Source: Clostridium thailandense (lineage in GTDB: Bacteria > Bacillota > Clostridia > Clostridiales > Clostridiaceae). Taken from it: 40,348 bases of DNA. Position 1 is the stretch's first letter. Every line of letters begins with the position of its first letter. The notes below the pieces were generated by a model, which did not search any database, was not told the origin of the DNA, and saw nothing but the letters and a program-made list of their open reading frames with translations. Shown in pieces: positions 1 through 6,733 of the stretch. Location: assembly GCF_019207025.1 (NCBI RefSeq), contig NZ_JAEEGC010000073.1, forward strand, positions 1-40,348, read 5' to 3'. The position numbers were made by a program, and so were the translations under genes.

Positions 1-489
1 ATTACCTTTTTTATCCACTATAGATCCACCTATTATAGCTATATCTGCTCTTAGCGGTAATTCTAAAAGATATTCTTTATCTCCCACTTTTATCTTTTGC
101 TTTCCTTCTTCTACAATTGTTCCTACTCCAGTTTCTGTTAAGAAACCACCTATACCTGAACCGCCACATCTTATCTGCTCTGCTAATGTGCCTTGAGGTA
201 CTAAGTCTACTGCTATTTCTTTTGCATTCATCTGTCTTCCAGTTTCAGGATTCAATCCAATATGGGATGCTATAACTTTTTTAGCTTGTTTATTCATTAT
301 TAATTTTCCGATACCCTTATCTGGAAATCCTGTATCGTTTGCTATTATAGTTAGATCTTTTACTCCTTTTTTGACTATTGCATCAATAATAGGTTCTGGA
401 GTTCCTACTCCCATAAAACCACCTATCATAACAGTCATTCCATCTTTTATATGTTCCATTACTTCATCAATACTTTTGACTTTATTCAT
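1..489 (-). CDS. ctfA: Acetoacetate/butyrate CoA-transferase subunit alpha, partial (runs off left edge)
   Basis: Reading the minus strand from ATG at 489 gives an open frame of 163 codons with no stop before the window edge. It begins [20 protein letters not shown] and continues with [20 protein letters not shown], then [14 protein letters not shown] and a glycine-rich [16 protein letters not shown], all typical of the small (alpha) subunit of family I CoA-transferases (CtfA/AtoD/ScoA). The family moves CoA between acetoacetate and acetate or butyrate; the catalytic glutamate lies on the beta subunit, expected just off the left edge. A good RBS (AAGGTGATGAAT) precedes the start and a sigma-54 promoter lies 47 bases upstream. 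In this context it probably activates acetoacetate made by the neighbouring ring-cleavage genes. Assignment to the family is firm; the exact acyl donor is not visible. Confidence 0.9.
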   Translation of the reverse strand, partial: MNKVKSIDEVMEHIKDGMTVMIGGFMGVGTPEPIIDAIVKKGVKDLTIIANDTGFPDKGIGKLIMNKQAKKVIASHIGLNPETGRQMNAKEIAVDLVPQGTLAEQIRCGGSGIGGFLTETGVGTIVEEGKQKIKVGDKEYLLELPLRADIAIIGGSIVDKKGN

Positions 490-535
490 TATTCATCACC
501 TTCACTTTAATTTGTGTTTTGTCATAGTTATTTAT

Positions 536-551
536 AGCAACTCCTGTGCCA
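536..551 (-). promoter_or_regulatory. Sigma-54 (RpoN) promoter of ctfA
   Basis: On the minus strand the sequence is TGGCAC-AGGAG-TTGCT, an exact match to the -24/-12 consensus TGGCAC N5 TTGCW. The start codon of ctfA is 47 bases downstream of the -12 element. Sigma-54 promoters need an AAA+ enhancer-binding protein; none is encoded in this window, so the activator must lie elsewhere. A second such promoter is at 5065-5080. Confidence 0.92.
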
Positions 552-650
552 AAGTATTAACTTGACAAATCTTTTTTACTTAAAAAATGTATAACTATTG
601 AAAATACTGGGTTCAATCATCATTTTTTGTTTTTATAATTTCCTGTTTTC

Positions 651-682
651 TTCATTGATAATATAATATCAATGAAAACGTT
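651..682. promoter_or_regulatory. Dyad plus cre-like box TCAATGAAAACGTT upstream of the ctfA promoter
   Basis: TTCATTGATA at 651-660 and TATCAATGAA at 667-676 form a perfect 10-bp dyad with a 6-base centre. The right arm runs into TCAATGAAAACGTT (669-682), which recurs unchanged at 5197-5210. It starts 118 bases upstream of the -24 element here and 117 there. TGAAAACGTT matches the left half and core of a clostridial/Bacillus CcpA site (TGWAARCGYT...), but the right half is poor. It could be a cre site or part of the activator site. Confidence 0.55.
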
Positions 683-695
683 ATTCAGATTTTGA

Positions 696-798
696 TTCAT
701 TTTTGTATCAAATTACTACAATTTGAATAAAAAGTGCCATATTTGTGTTTTTTGTTTTGATGTTAAAATGTATTATTTCAATGCATTTTTGTATCAAA
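696..798. promoter_or_regulatory. Two 17-bp dyad-like sites, candidate enhancer-binding sites for the ctfA sigma-54 promoter
   Basis: TTCATTTTTGTATCAAA at 696-712 and TGCATTTTTGTATCAAA at 782-798 share 15 of 17 bases. Related 17-mers lie upstream of the other sigma-54 promoter at 5230-5246 (inverted) and 5303-5319. The joint pattern TTCRATTTTGTATYRAA is a partial inverted repeat (TTCRAT N5 ATYRAA). The positions, about 145 and 230 bases upstream of the promoter, suit an upstream activating sequence. The rest of 490-1001 holds only the promoter elements and the repeat at 919-994. Confidence 0.6.
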
Positions 799-918
799 GA
801 CTTATATGACACAAAACAACAAAGTATAAAATAAAAATATTTTCATATATAGATGCCTTAATTAGATGCTTAAATTATAAAAAATATTTATTTGGTAGCA
901 GTTAACATAAGTTAAACA

Positions 919-994
919 TTTTAGAGGACAGAGGACATTGAAGAAAAAAAACTTACCTTCACTGTCCTCTATCCTCTTTCAATTGTCCTCTAAA
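919..994. repeat. Short MITE-like inverted repeat (GAGGACAG family), copy 1
   Basis: TTTTAGAGGACA opens the element and TGTCCTCTAAAA closes it. Nested inside are GAGGACATTGAAG and CTTCACTGTCCTC, so the 76 bases fold into a long hairpin. The same end sequences, including CTTACCTTCACTGTCCTCT, bound a longer element at 3541-3764. It lies just past the stop codon of the MFS gene and may also act as its terminator. It has no coding capacity, so if mobile it would depend on a transposase elsewhere. Confidence 0.6.
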
Positions 995-1001
995 AATATA
1001 T

Positions 1002-2198
1002 TTACTCTGCTGCTATTTCCGCTACTGGGTCTTTCTTAATTCTCATTACTACAAAGAAAGATATTACTGTACATATAACTAATCCAATAGCACACATTCC
1101 ATACAAACTTCTAAATGCTTCAATACCTGTAATTGTTGATATAAGAAGTTGGATAAATGGAGATGATAAGAATCCAATATGAATACCAGCAGTTACAATA
1201 CCATATGCACTGTCTCTTTTAGATAGTTCAACTTTTGTTGATGTTAAGTTCAAAATATAAGGTGGAAGTAATCCAGAACCAAAACCAATCAAACAATTAG
1301 CAATACATTGAACTGCAAAACTGTGAGTGAAATACATTACTACATATCCTACAGCAAAGATAGCTATAGATATAGGAACTAAATAATTTTTTGTTTTGTG
1401 ATAAAAATTCGGAAAAACTATTCCCGATATAATACTAATTCCTCCTGGAAGTGAAATTGCTATACCAATCATCCAAGGTAAACCAATGTGTTCTGTAACC
1501 ATGAACAATGCAGTATTATTAATATTAAATGAGAAAAACATCCAGTTAACTGCCATAAAAAGAAGTAATCCATATACTATCTTCGGAACCCCTTTTCCTG
1601 AAGTTTGTGTATTTGATGCAGCAGGCTGAGCAACTGGAGGACATTTTGGTAATCCAGCCATTGCAACAAACATTATGAGAATACAAACAGTAAAGCATAA
1701 GAATGGATATTTCCATCCAAGTGTTAAAATAAACCCTACTGCAATACTGTCAAGTACATTAGCTACATTAGCTACACTGGTAGTTGCACCAAGCATTCTC
1801 TCTCTTTGAGTTCCTGTAAACAGTTCTGCAATAATAGAATTTGGAAGCGGTAATACCATACCAACCCCTATACCAGTGATTAATCTAAAGACTAATACTT
1901 GATGCAGCGTATGACAGAAAAATGGTGTGATACCTGCAAGACCATAAATAAGTAATCCTATTATAATCAAATTCTTTTTATCGTATTTCTTAGCCAGTTT
2001 TCCTGCAATTATACTAAAAGGAATTGATGCAAAGAACGGCATAACTACAACTAGCTGTAATTCAAAAGTTGAAGCAGTAGGAAATGCTTTTCCTACTTCA
2101 CCTAATATTGGAGCAACTACTGAAAGTTCATATATCCAAACAAAGGGTATTAACAGAATCGTAAAAACATTAAATTTTGACAATTTTTTATTACTCAT
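1002..2198 (-). CDS. Major facilitator superfamily transporter
   Basis: A 398-residue, strongly hydrophobic protein with about 12 predicted membrane helices. It has the MFS loop 2-3 region (AGKLAKKYDKKNLIIIGLLI, near residue 65) and a glycine-rich helix 4 (RLITGIGVGMVLPLPNSIIAE) with no obvious sugar-porter signature. The start is fixed by AAGGAGGT seven bases before ATG. It lies between the cyclase gene and ctfA on the same strand, so uptake of the aromatic or cyclic substrate of this cluster is the most likely role. The drug-efflux branch cannot be excluded from sequence alone. The 5' leader (2199-2540) contains two unusual elements listed separately. Confidence 0.85.
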   Translation of the reverse strand: MSNKKLSKFNVFTILLIPFVWIYELSVVAPILGEVGKAFPTASTFELQLVVVMPFFASIPFSIIAGKLAKKYDKKNLIIIGLLIYGLAGITPFFCHTLHQVLVFRLITGIGVGMVLPLPNSIIAELFTGTQRERMLGATTSVANVANVLDSIAVGFILTLGWKYPFLCFTVCILIMFVAMAGLPKCPPVAQPAASNTQTSGKGVPKIVYGLLLFMAVNWMFFSFNINNTALFMVTEHIGLPWMIGIAISLPGGISIISGIVFPNFYHKTKNYLVPISIAIFAVGYVVMYFTHSFAVQCIANCLIGFGSGLLPPYILNLTSTKVELSKRDSAYGIVTAGIHIGFLSSPFIQLLISTITGIEAFRSLYGMCAIGLVICTVISFFVVMRIKKDPVAEIAAE

Positions 2199-2304
2199 AG
2201 GTAACCTCCTTGATATTTTATTAACAATATAATATATATAACTGCCTTTAACAAATTAAAAATCCTCATTGTTAAGATTGTTTTTAAACAATATGTCTTG
2301 AAAA

Positions 2305-2365
2305 TTTTTTGCATAACAAAATATGTTCGGCAAACCTTCCACAGCTACTTGCCCAAGCTATTTTA
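2305..2365 (-). repeat. Third copy of the TAGCTTGGGCAAGTAGCTG intergenic element, in the MFS leader
   Basis: On the minus strand, bases 2366 down to about 2337 read AAAATAGCTTGGGCAAGTAG followed by CTGTGGAA, then TTTGCCGAA. The same core occurs on the plus strand at 9491-9518 and 16381-16408. Outside the core this copy is not similar to the other two. GGCA and TGCC can pair, giving a small hairpin with a bulged G. It lies about 140-170 bases upstream of the MFS start codon. No known riboswitch was recognised. Confidence 0.5.
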
Positions 2366-2385
2366 CAAATAACAATATAGTTATG

Positions 2386-2448
2386 CCCTTATCTTTTAGA
2401 TTTAATTATCAGATTTAATAATAACAATTTCCAGCTAAAAGATAAGGG
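2386..2448. repeat. 14-bp inverted repeat between the cyclase and MFS genes
   Basis: CCCTTATCTTTTAG at 2386-2399 is matched perfectly by CTAAAAGATAAGGG at 2435-2448, with a 35-base spacer. No T-tract follows on either strand, so it is not a textbook intrinsic terminator, although its place after the cyclase stop codon suggests a 3' boundary. The arm recurs as CCCTTATCTTTTAGAT at about 35265-35280. I see no gene in 2199-2540. Confidence 0.5.
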
Positions 2449-2540
2449 ATAAATCAAAATAAAATTGAAGTAAAATTAGGAATTATATAATATATTCTAA
2501 CGATTTTTATTTTTTAGTTTATAGTTTTGATAATTTAAAA

Positions 2541-3480
2541 TTAAAATCCACCATAGGTGTAAACTCTATCTGCTACATCTTTATTTACATCATCTTCATC
2601 TATTTCAGCAACGCAGCGAACCATAGATCCATCGCCCATGTACCATCTGATTGGTAGACATAAGAATCTGAAGCGTTTTCCAGATACTTTATCTAAATCT
2701 CCACCAAGGTTTTCAACACCAACGATGCCATGTCCTAACATTTCTTTATGGCAAGGTTCCCATGTTCCCCAGCATCCGATTGCTTCTAGATCACCGAATT
2801 TAGCATCATAGGCCTCTTGGCCGTGCAACTCTGATGTATTCTTCTTTGTCAAACTCAGCATAAGCTTCTTCACCAAACTGCTCTTTGTATTCTTCTGTAA
2901 TTGGTTTTCCTGAAGCGCCAAGTAAGTTTAATCTAGTAGCTCCATTATTACCCATGGCGGTGTGAAGAGGATGGTCAAGGGCCTGTCCATCCATTGCAAC
3001 ACATTTTACTTTGTGTTTTACAAACCATTTTCCAGCTTCAAGACCTGTTCCACATGCGTAATGATAATATGCCTTTGAATCATCATATTTACGATGCATT
3101 CCTGTATTTAAGCAAACAACCATTCCTTCTAATTCTTCTGGTTTAATATTTGCACGTTTGCAAGCATCTTCAAGATGTGCTGCTGTGATTAATTCCCAAC
3201 GTCCAACTTTGATTTCTAAGCAAACTGCATCGCCCATGTATGCATCAACTGGCATTTCATGAGTATAACGAGCTCTCTTTCCATCGAATTCAATTTCCAT
3301 AACATGACGTGGCGCATCACAGTGTGTACCAGTGTGTTGTACACAATCTATTCTTTGTGTAAGAACTCCGCCTTTTGCCATTGTGTGCATAGAATCAATT
3401 ACTGGCTTTACAAAGTAAGGCCAACGTGGTATATCTGCACTGAACGGATGTGTTAAATCTATATATACTTTCTTTCCCAT
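2541..3480 (-). CDS. Cyclase-family (PF04199) metal-dependent hydrolase, interrupted by a frameshift near 2806
   Basis: Frame one, from ATG at 3480 (RBS GGAGGA), carries HTGTHCDAPRH at residues 49-59, the metal-binding HxGTHxDxPxH signature of the kynurenine-formamidase/cyclase family, and stops at 2806 after RVARPRGL. The C-terminal part continues in the other frame: DAKFGDLEAIGCWGTWEPC, then GHGIVGVENLGGDLDKV and MGDGSMVRCVAEID, ending at 2541. Together they make about 312 residues, a normal full length. The break is at CCA AGA GGC CTA TGA TGC, and skipping one base restores the frame. It could be a mutation, an assembly error or a +1 recoding site. Between an SDR and a transporter it is a candidate dihydrophloroglucinol-type ring hydrolase; that role is inference. 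Confidence 0.75.
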
Positions 3481-3540
3481 TTTTATATTCCTCCTAGAAT
3501 TTCATAATTATTTTTTCAATGTTTAAATATCTAAGCATAT

Positions 3541-3764
3541 TTTTAGCAGAGGACAGATGACAGTGAAGGTAAGTTTTCTTCCTTACGTCAGAAAACTAAT
3601 TTATTTCTTGTGGATTTGTTTCACTAAAGCGAAACATCATCGGTTTAATTAATCATGGCTTAATTAAACCTTATTTACCAAAGGTAAAATTAAAGATTTT
3701 TCGTAGTATAACGGAGAAAAATCCACCTTCACTGTCCTCTGTCAAATGTCCTCTGTCCTCTAAT
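3541..3764. mobile_element. MITE-like element (GAGGACAG family), copy 2, about 224 bp
   Basis: It starts TTTTAGCAGAGGACAGATG and ends TGTCCTCTGTCCTCTAAT, with inner arms CAGTGAAGGTAAG and CACCTTCACTGTC. The interior has further inverted stretches, including ATTAATCATGGCTTAATTAA-like and CGAAACA/TGTTTCG-type pairs, so it can fold almost end to end. It has no open frame. It separates the cyclase gene from the SDR gene, while the shorter relative at 919-994 follows the MFS gene. Most of the gene-free stretch 3481-3831 is this element. Confidence 0.65.
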
Positions 3765-3831
3765 AAAGCAGAATCACAATTTGCTTATGTTTAATTGAAA
3801 ATTTTGTATATGCTAAAAGCTGAATTAAATT

Positions 3832-4620
3832 TTAGTTAGCCCAATATCCGCCTTCTGTAGCAACATTAGCACCTGTCATAAAGTCACTTGCACTAGAAGC
3901 AAGGAAAATGCATGGTCCTACAAAGTCTTCTGGTTCTCCAAGACGACCAATTGGAAGACGTTTTAAGAAGTTCTTATAAACAGCACTTTCTGGATCAAAC
4001 ATCCATTCAGTTAAGTCTGAACGGAACACTGTTGGATTAACTGTATTAACATTTATTCCATATTTTGAAGTCCATTCGCATGCAAGTGATTGAGCCATAA
4101 GATCGATACCAGCTTTTGCTGTACAGTAACCTGTGTAGTTAGCCATACCCATCTTTGAACGAGCAGAAGATACCATTATAACTTTTCCGCCTTTTCCTTG
4201 TTCAATCATCTTTTGTCCAACATATTTACAGAATAACCATGTTCCTTGAACATCTGAGTCCATAATCTTTTTCCACTCAGTTAACTCTTGTTCTACTATT
4301 GGTTGTGGATTATTATATCCTGCTGCTGTTACTAATACATTGATTTCTCCAAATTTAGCAACTGTATCATTAACAACTTTTTGTACATCTGCTTCTATTG
4401 CTGGGTCTCCTGTTGAATATCCACATTCAATTCCTGCTGCTTCCAATTCATCACAAAGAGCTTTACATTTTGCATCTCCACGTCCTGTAACGAAAACCTT
4501 CATACCTGCATGTCCATAACCAAAAGCAATTGCTCTTCCGAAAGCACCTGTAGCTCCTGTTATAAGGGCAACTTTTCCTTTAACATCAAATAAGTTGTTT
4601 ACAAATTGTTTATCAAGCAT
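3832..4620 (-). CDS. Short-chain dehydrogenase/reductase, candidate phloroglucinol-type reductase
   Basis: A 262-residue classical SDR. The nucleotide-binding loop is TGATGAFG (21-28), where the usual second glycine is alanine. VTAAG replaces the common NNAG near residue 97. Serines at 151-152 and Y165xxxK169 form the active site. The C-terminus (GRLGEPEDFVGPCIFLASSASDFMTGANVATEGGYWAN) is typical of the 3-oxoacyl reductase/glucose dehydrogenase branch. The start has the RBS AAGGAGAG. It sits 38 bases behind the cupin gene, so both should come from the sigma-54 promoter at 5065-5080. Clostridial phloroglucinol reductases are NADPH-dependent SDRs, so that role is plausible here, but the sequence alone would fit many oxidoreductases. 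Confidence 0.8.
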   Translation of the reverse strand: MLDKQFVNNLFDVKGKVALITGATGAFGRAIAFGYGHAGMKVFVTGRGDAKCKALCDELEAAGIECGYSTGDPAIEADVQKVVNDTVAKFGEINVLVTAAGYNNPQPIVEQELTEWKKIMDSDVQGTWLFCKYVGQKMIEQGKGGKVIMVSSARSKMGMANYTGYCTAKAGIDLMAQSLACEWTSKYGINVNTVNPTVFRSDLTEWMFDPESAVYKNFLKRLPIGRLGEPEDFVGPCIFLASSASDFMTGANVATEGGYWAN

Positions 4621-4658
4621 TTTATTCTCTCCTTAATACTTAATTTTTATAACTGATC

Positions 4659-5000
4659 TTATTTATAGCTTATAACTACTAAAACTGTAGCTACTGTATT
4701 TGTTTCATTAATCATTTCTCTTCCTTCATTTGGTCCCATGAAAATAGAGTCATTCTTTTTAAGTACAAATGTTTCATCTTTTGATTTTACTGTAATTTCT
4801 CCATCTAATACGAAGTATATTTTCTCAGTTGGTGAATCTTCATATGCATATTCAGCACCACCACCTGGTAAGAAATAAGACATTCCCATCCAAAATTGTT
4901 TTGCTCCTGTTTCTTCTGTTCCGTGTAATTTCATTGATCTCATGTCAAAATGTAATGGAGCAAGATATGCTTTTACATCCTTTAATTCAACTTTTTTCAT
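4659..5000 (-). CDS. Small single-domain cupin protein lacking the usual histidine ligands
   Basis: A 113-residue protein ending in a cupin barrel: LPGGGAEYAYEDSPTEKIYFVLDGEITVKS forms motif 1 and DSIFMGPNEGREMINET motif 2. The metal-binding pattern G(X)5HXH(X)3-4E is not present: tyrosines stand where histidines are expected (EYAY), and motif 2 has no histidine. It may therefore be a non-metal cupin, a ligand-binding or isomerase-like accessory. It is the first gene after a sigma-54 promoter and has a strong RBS (AAGGAGGAAAATTAAA). Role unknown; its position suggests it acts with the SDR and cyclase. Confidence 0.75.
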   Translation of the reverse strand: MKKVELKDVKAYLAPLHFDMRSMKLHGTEETGAKQFWMGMSYFLPGGGAEYAYEDSPTEKIYFVLDGEITVKSKDETFVLKKNDSIFMGPNEGREMINETNTVATVLVVISYK

Positions 5001-5064
5001 TTTAATTTTCCTCCTTAAATTTGGTATCTATAATTATATTTTTGTTTTTCACACTTATATATTT

Positions 5065-5080
5065 AGCAAGTGCCGTGCCA
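5065..5080 (-). promoter_or_regulatory. Sigma-54 (RpoN) promoter of the cupin-SDR unit
   Basis: The minus strand reads TGGCAC-GGCAC-TTGCT, an exact -24/-12 match. The cupin start codon is 65 bases downstream of the -12 end. Together with the promoter at 536-551 it defines a small sigma-54 regulon in this window. Confidence 0.92.
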
Positions 5081-5156
5081 AAGTGTTAAAAAACTCACAA
5101 AATCTTATTTATATTTTTTAAAAACAGCTTGAAAGTATTGATTCTATTACAAAAAA

Positions 5157-5193
5157 AATTTTAACAATCTATTTGGATTTGATTGTTAAAATT
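5157..5193. promoter_or_regulatory. 13-bp perfect inverted repeat upstream of the cupin promoter
   Basis: AATTTTAACAATC (5157-5169) and GATTGTTAAAATT (5181-5193) are exact complements around an 11-base centre. The site begins 77 bases upstream of the -24 element. It could be a protein-binding dyad or a leftover terminator; no gene ends here and there is no good T-tract, so a regulatory site is more likely. Confidence 0.45.
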
Positions 5194-5196
5194 ACC

Positions 5197-5340
5197 TCAA
5201 TGAAAACGTTTGATAACTCACAAAGCTTTTTTAATACAAAATCGAATCGTTTTTTGCTGAGAAAAATCAAAAAACCATTACATATATGGTTTTTTATCGT
5301 AATTCAATTTTGTATCGAACCAATTTGTATTTGTATCAAT
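5197..5340. promoter_or_regulatory. cre-like box and 17-bp enhancer-like dyads upstream of the cupin sigma-54 promoter
   Basis: TCAATGAAAACGTT (5197-5210) is identical to 669-682 and sits at the same distance from its promoter. TTTAATACAAAATCGAA (5230-5246, inverted) and TTCAATTTTGTATCGAA (5303-5319) match the 17-mers at 696-712 and 782-798. A weaker copy, TTTGTATTTGTATCAAT, is at 5324-5340. The order box then dyads is the same in both loci, which argues for one shared activator. The gene-free stretch 5001-5483 consists mainly of this control region. Confidence 0.6.
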
Positions 5341-5483
5341 ATTAAACGGTCAAAGACTTTATAAAAAAGTTAACTCTTTTAAATAAAAAAATACATCTAT
5401 TTAATTTGACCTGTTTGAGTAATCATCACGCTTTCTATTTTAAAATCATACTATATAAAAAATATCTAAAACAGGTGAATAAC

Positions 5484-6080
5484 ATGGGTAATAATGATAC
5501 TACTGAATTAAAAGACTTAATATTTAAAATTGCCGGGATAATATCTGGCAATGAAGGTTGTTATAATTCTATAAATCAGTATGATGGTTCTGCATCAAGT
5601 ATAGGACTATTACAATGGAATGGTCTTAGAGCAAAAAGACTGCTAAAAATTATTATAAGTAAAGACGAAGAACAGGCTAAAACAATTTTAGATGGAACCA
5701 ACATTTTAGATGATGTGAACAAAGATGATGAGTTTTGGGATAATAAAATATTAGACTCTTTTGAATGTAAAGCAATACGAAAATTATTAATCACCGAGAA
5801 AGGAGTAATTGCTCAAATTGAACTACTACTGGTGGATATAGAGGCATATATAAATCATGGAAAAAAGCTAGGAATAAAGGATAAAAAAGCTCTAGCATTT
5901 TTTGCTGACCTAGAAAATCAGATTGGATCCTATAGAGCTGAAAAAATAATACAGAGCATTGATCCCGAAAAAGAATTGACTATGCTTAACATTTTAACCG
6001 CCTCAGCACTGGAGCCATCCTTAACTCATACCATATCAAGACGGAAATGCACCTATGAAAGAATAATAAATGAAATTTAA
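5484..6080 (+). CDS. Lysozyme/transglycosylase-like domain protein
   Basis: ATG at 5484 is preferred over the upstream in-frame start at 5406 because AGGTG lies six bases before it and the extra 26 residues look non-coding. The product is 198 residues without a signal peptide. Residues 20-50 contain GNEGCYNSINQYDGSASSIG followed by LLQWNG, resembling the glutamate-plus-SxGLLQWN core seen in lysozyme-fold peptidoglycan hydrolases and phage-type muramidases. The rest is charged and helical. It stands alone, with its stop inside a terminator hairpin. A role in peptidoglycan cleavage, perhaps phage- or spore-derived, is inference. Confidence 0.55.
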   Translation: MGNNDTTELKDLIFKIAGIISGNEGCYNSINQYDGSASSIGLLQWNGLRAKRLLKIIISKDEEQAKTILDGTNILDDVNKDDEFWDNKILDSFECKAIRKLLITEKGVIAQIELLLVDIEAYINHGKKLGIKDKKALAFFADLENQIGSYRAEKIIQSIDPEKELTMLNILTASALEPSLTHTISRRKCTYERIINEI

Positions 6081-6118
6081 GCATCAGACTATTACTTTAA
6101 ATCTGATGCTTAAATTTC
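6072..6118 (+). terminator. Strong hairpin terminator after the lysozyme-like gene
   Basis: GAAATTTAAGCATCAGA (6072-6088) pairs perfectly with TCTGATGCTTAAATTTC (6102-6118), 17 bp with a 13-base loop. It spans the stop codon and could serve the converging gene at 6158 as well. Confidence 0.8.
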
Positions 6119-6157
6119 TCACTTATAAAAACTTTTATAGAATAAAATAATCTATAT

Positions 6158-6550
6158 TTATAATTCCTCAGTTATTATTTTCATATGTTCACCACTAGTT
6201 TGAAAGGAGCCTTCACCGTATTCATCATCAAAGTTATTATTGCCCCAAAACTTAAATATCTTAAAAATTACCATTGTTCCAAGATCAAAAGGTCCTACTA
6301 TAAAATCTCCGCTATTATCAGTTATAACATACCCAATTAGTTTTATATCTAATGGATCTTCTTGATAATTTTTACCTGCCTTAAATACTTGAACTAAAGC
6401 TTCAGGTACTCTTTTAGGGTCCTTTAGATTGTCATCCCATACTGTACCATAAATAACTCTTTTCTCAGTACTGTTTAATATAAAATCTAAATTCATTTGT
6501 TCCACTTCATTTTTAACTAGTATGTCATATCTTGTTAAAATTCTATTCAC
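6158..6550 (-). CDS. Small beta-rich protein with carboxypeptidase-regulatory-like (Ig/prealbumin) fold, GTG start
   Basis: AAAGGAGG seven bases before GTG at 6550 makes this the likely start, giving 130 residues that begin VNRILTRYDILVKNE; the frame also continues 13 codons upstream. The middle (VIYGTVWDDN, PEALVQVFKAG, IGYVITDNSGDFIVGP) resembles CarboxypepD_reg/SpaA-like beta sandwiches, where a xxGxVxD strand is followed by AxVxVF and then TDxxGxFxxGP. Similar small proteins occur in clostridia near spore or surface genes. It is divergent from the CgeB-like gene at 6734. No enzyme motif is visible; a structural or binding role is inference. Confidence 0.6.
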   Translation of the reverse strand: MNRILTRYDILVKNEVEQMNLDFILNSTEKRVIYGTVWDDNLKDPKRVPEALVQVFKAGKNYQEDPLDIKLIGYVITDNSGDFIVGPFDLGTMVIFKIFKFWGNNNFDDEYGEGSFQTSGEHMKIITEEL

Positions 6551-6733
6551 GTTTTTTCCTCCTTTATATAATAAAAAGCTTAACTGCAATTAAATAAAAC
6601 TATTATATTCTATGAATTGAAAAAATTTATGTGACTATTTAAACCCGAAGGTTAAACAATAGCTTACTATCAAACATATACTATAAGGAATTCTAAATAT
6701 AAAAGAGGTTTGAAAAAAGGAGGCTAAAATTTT

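Noticed and set aside
371..565. Plus-strand frame of 64 codons
   Set aside because: It lies antisense to ctfA and the sigma-54 promoter, with no RBS and no protein-like composition.
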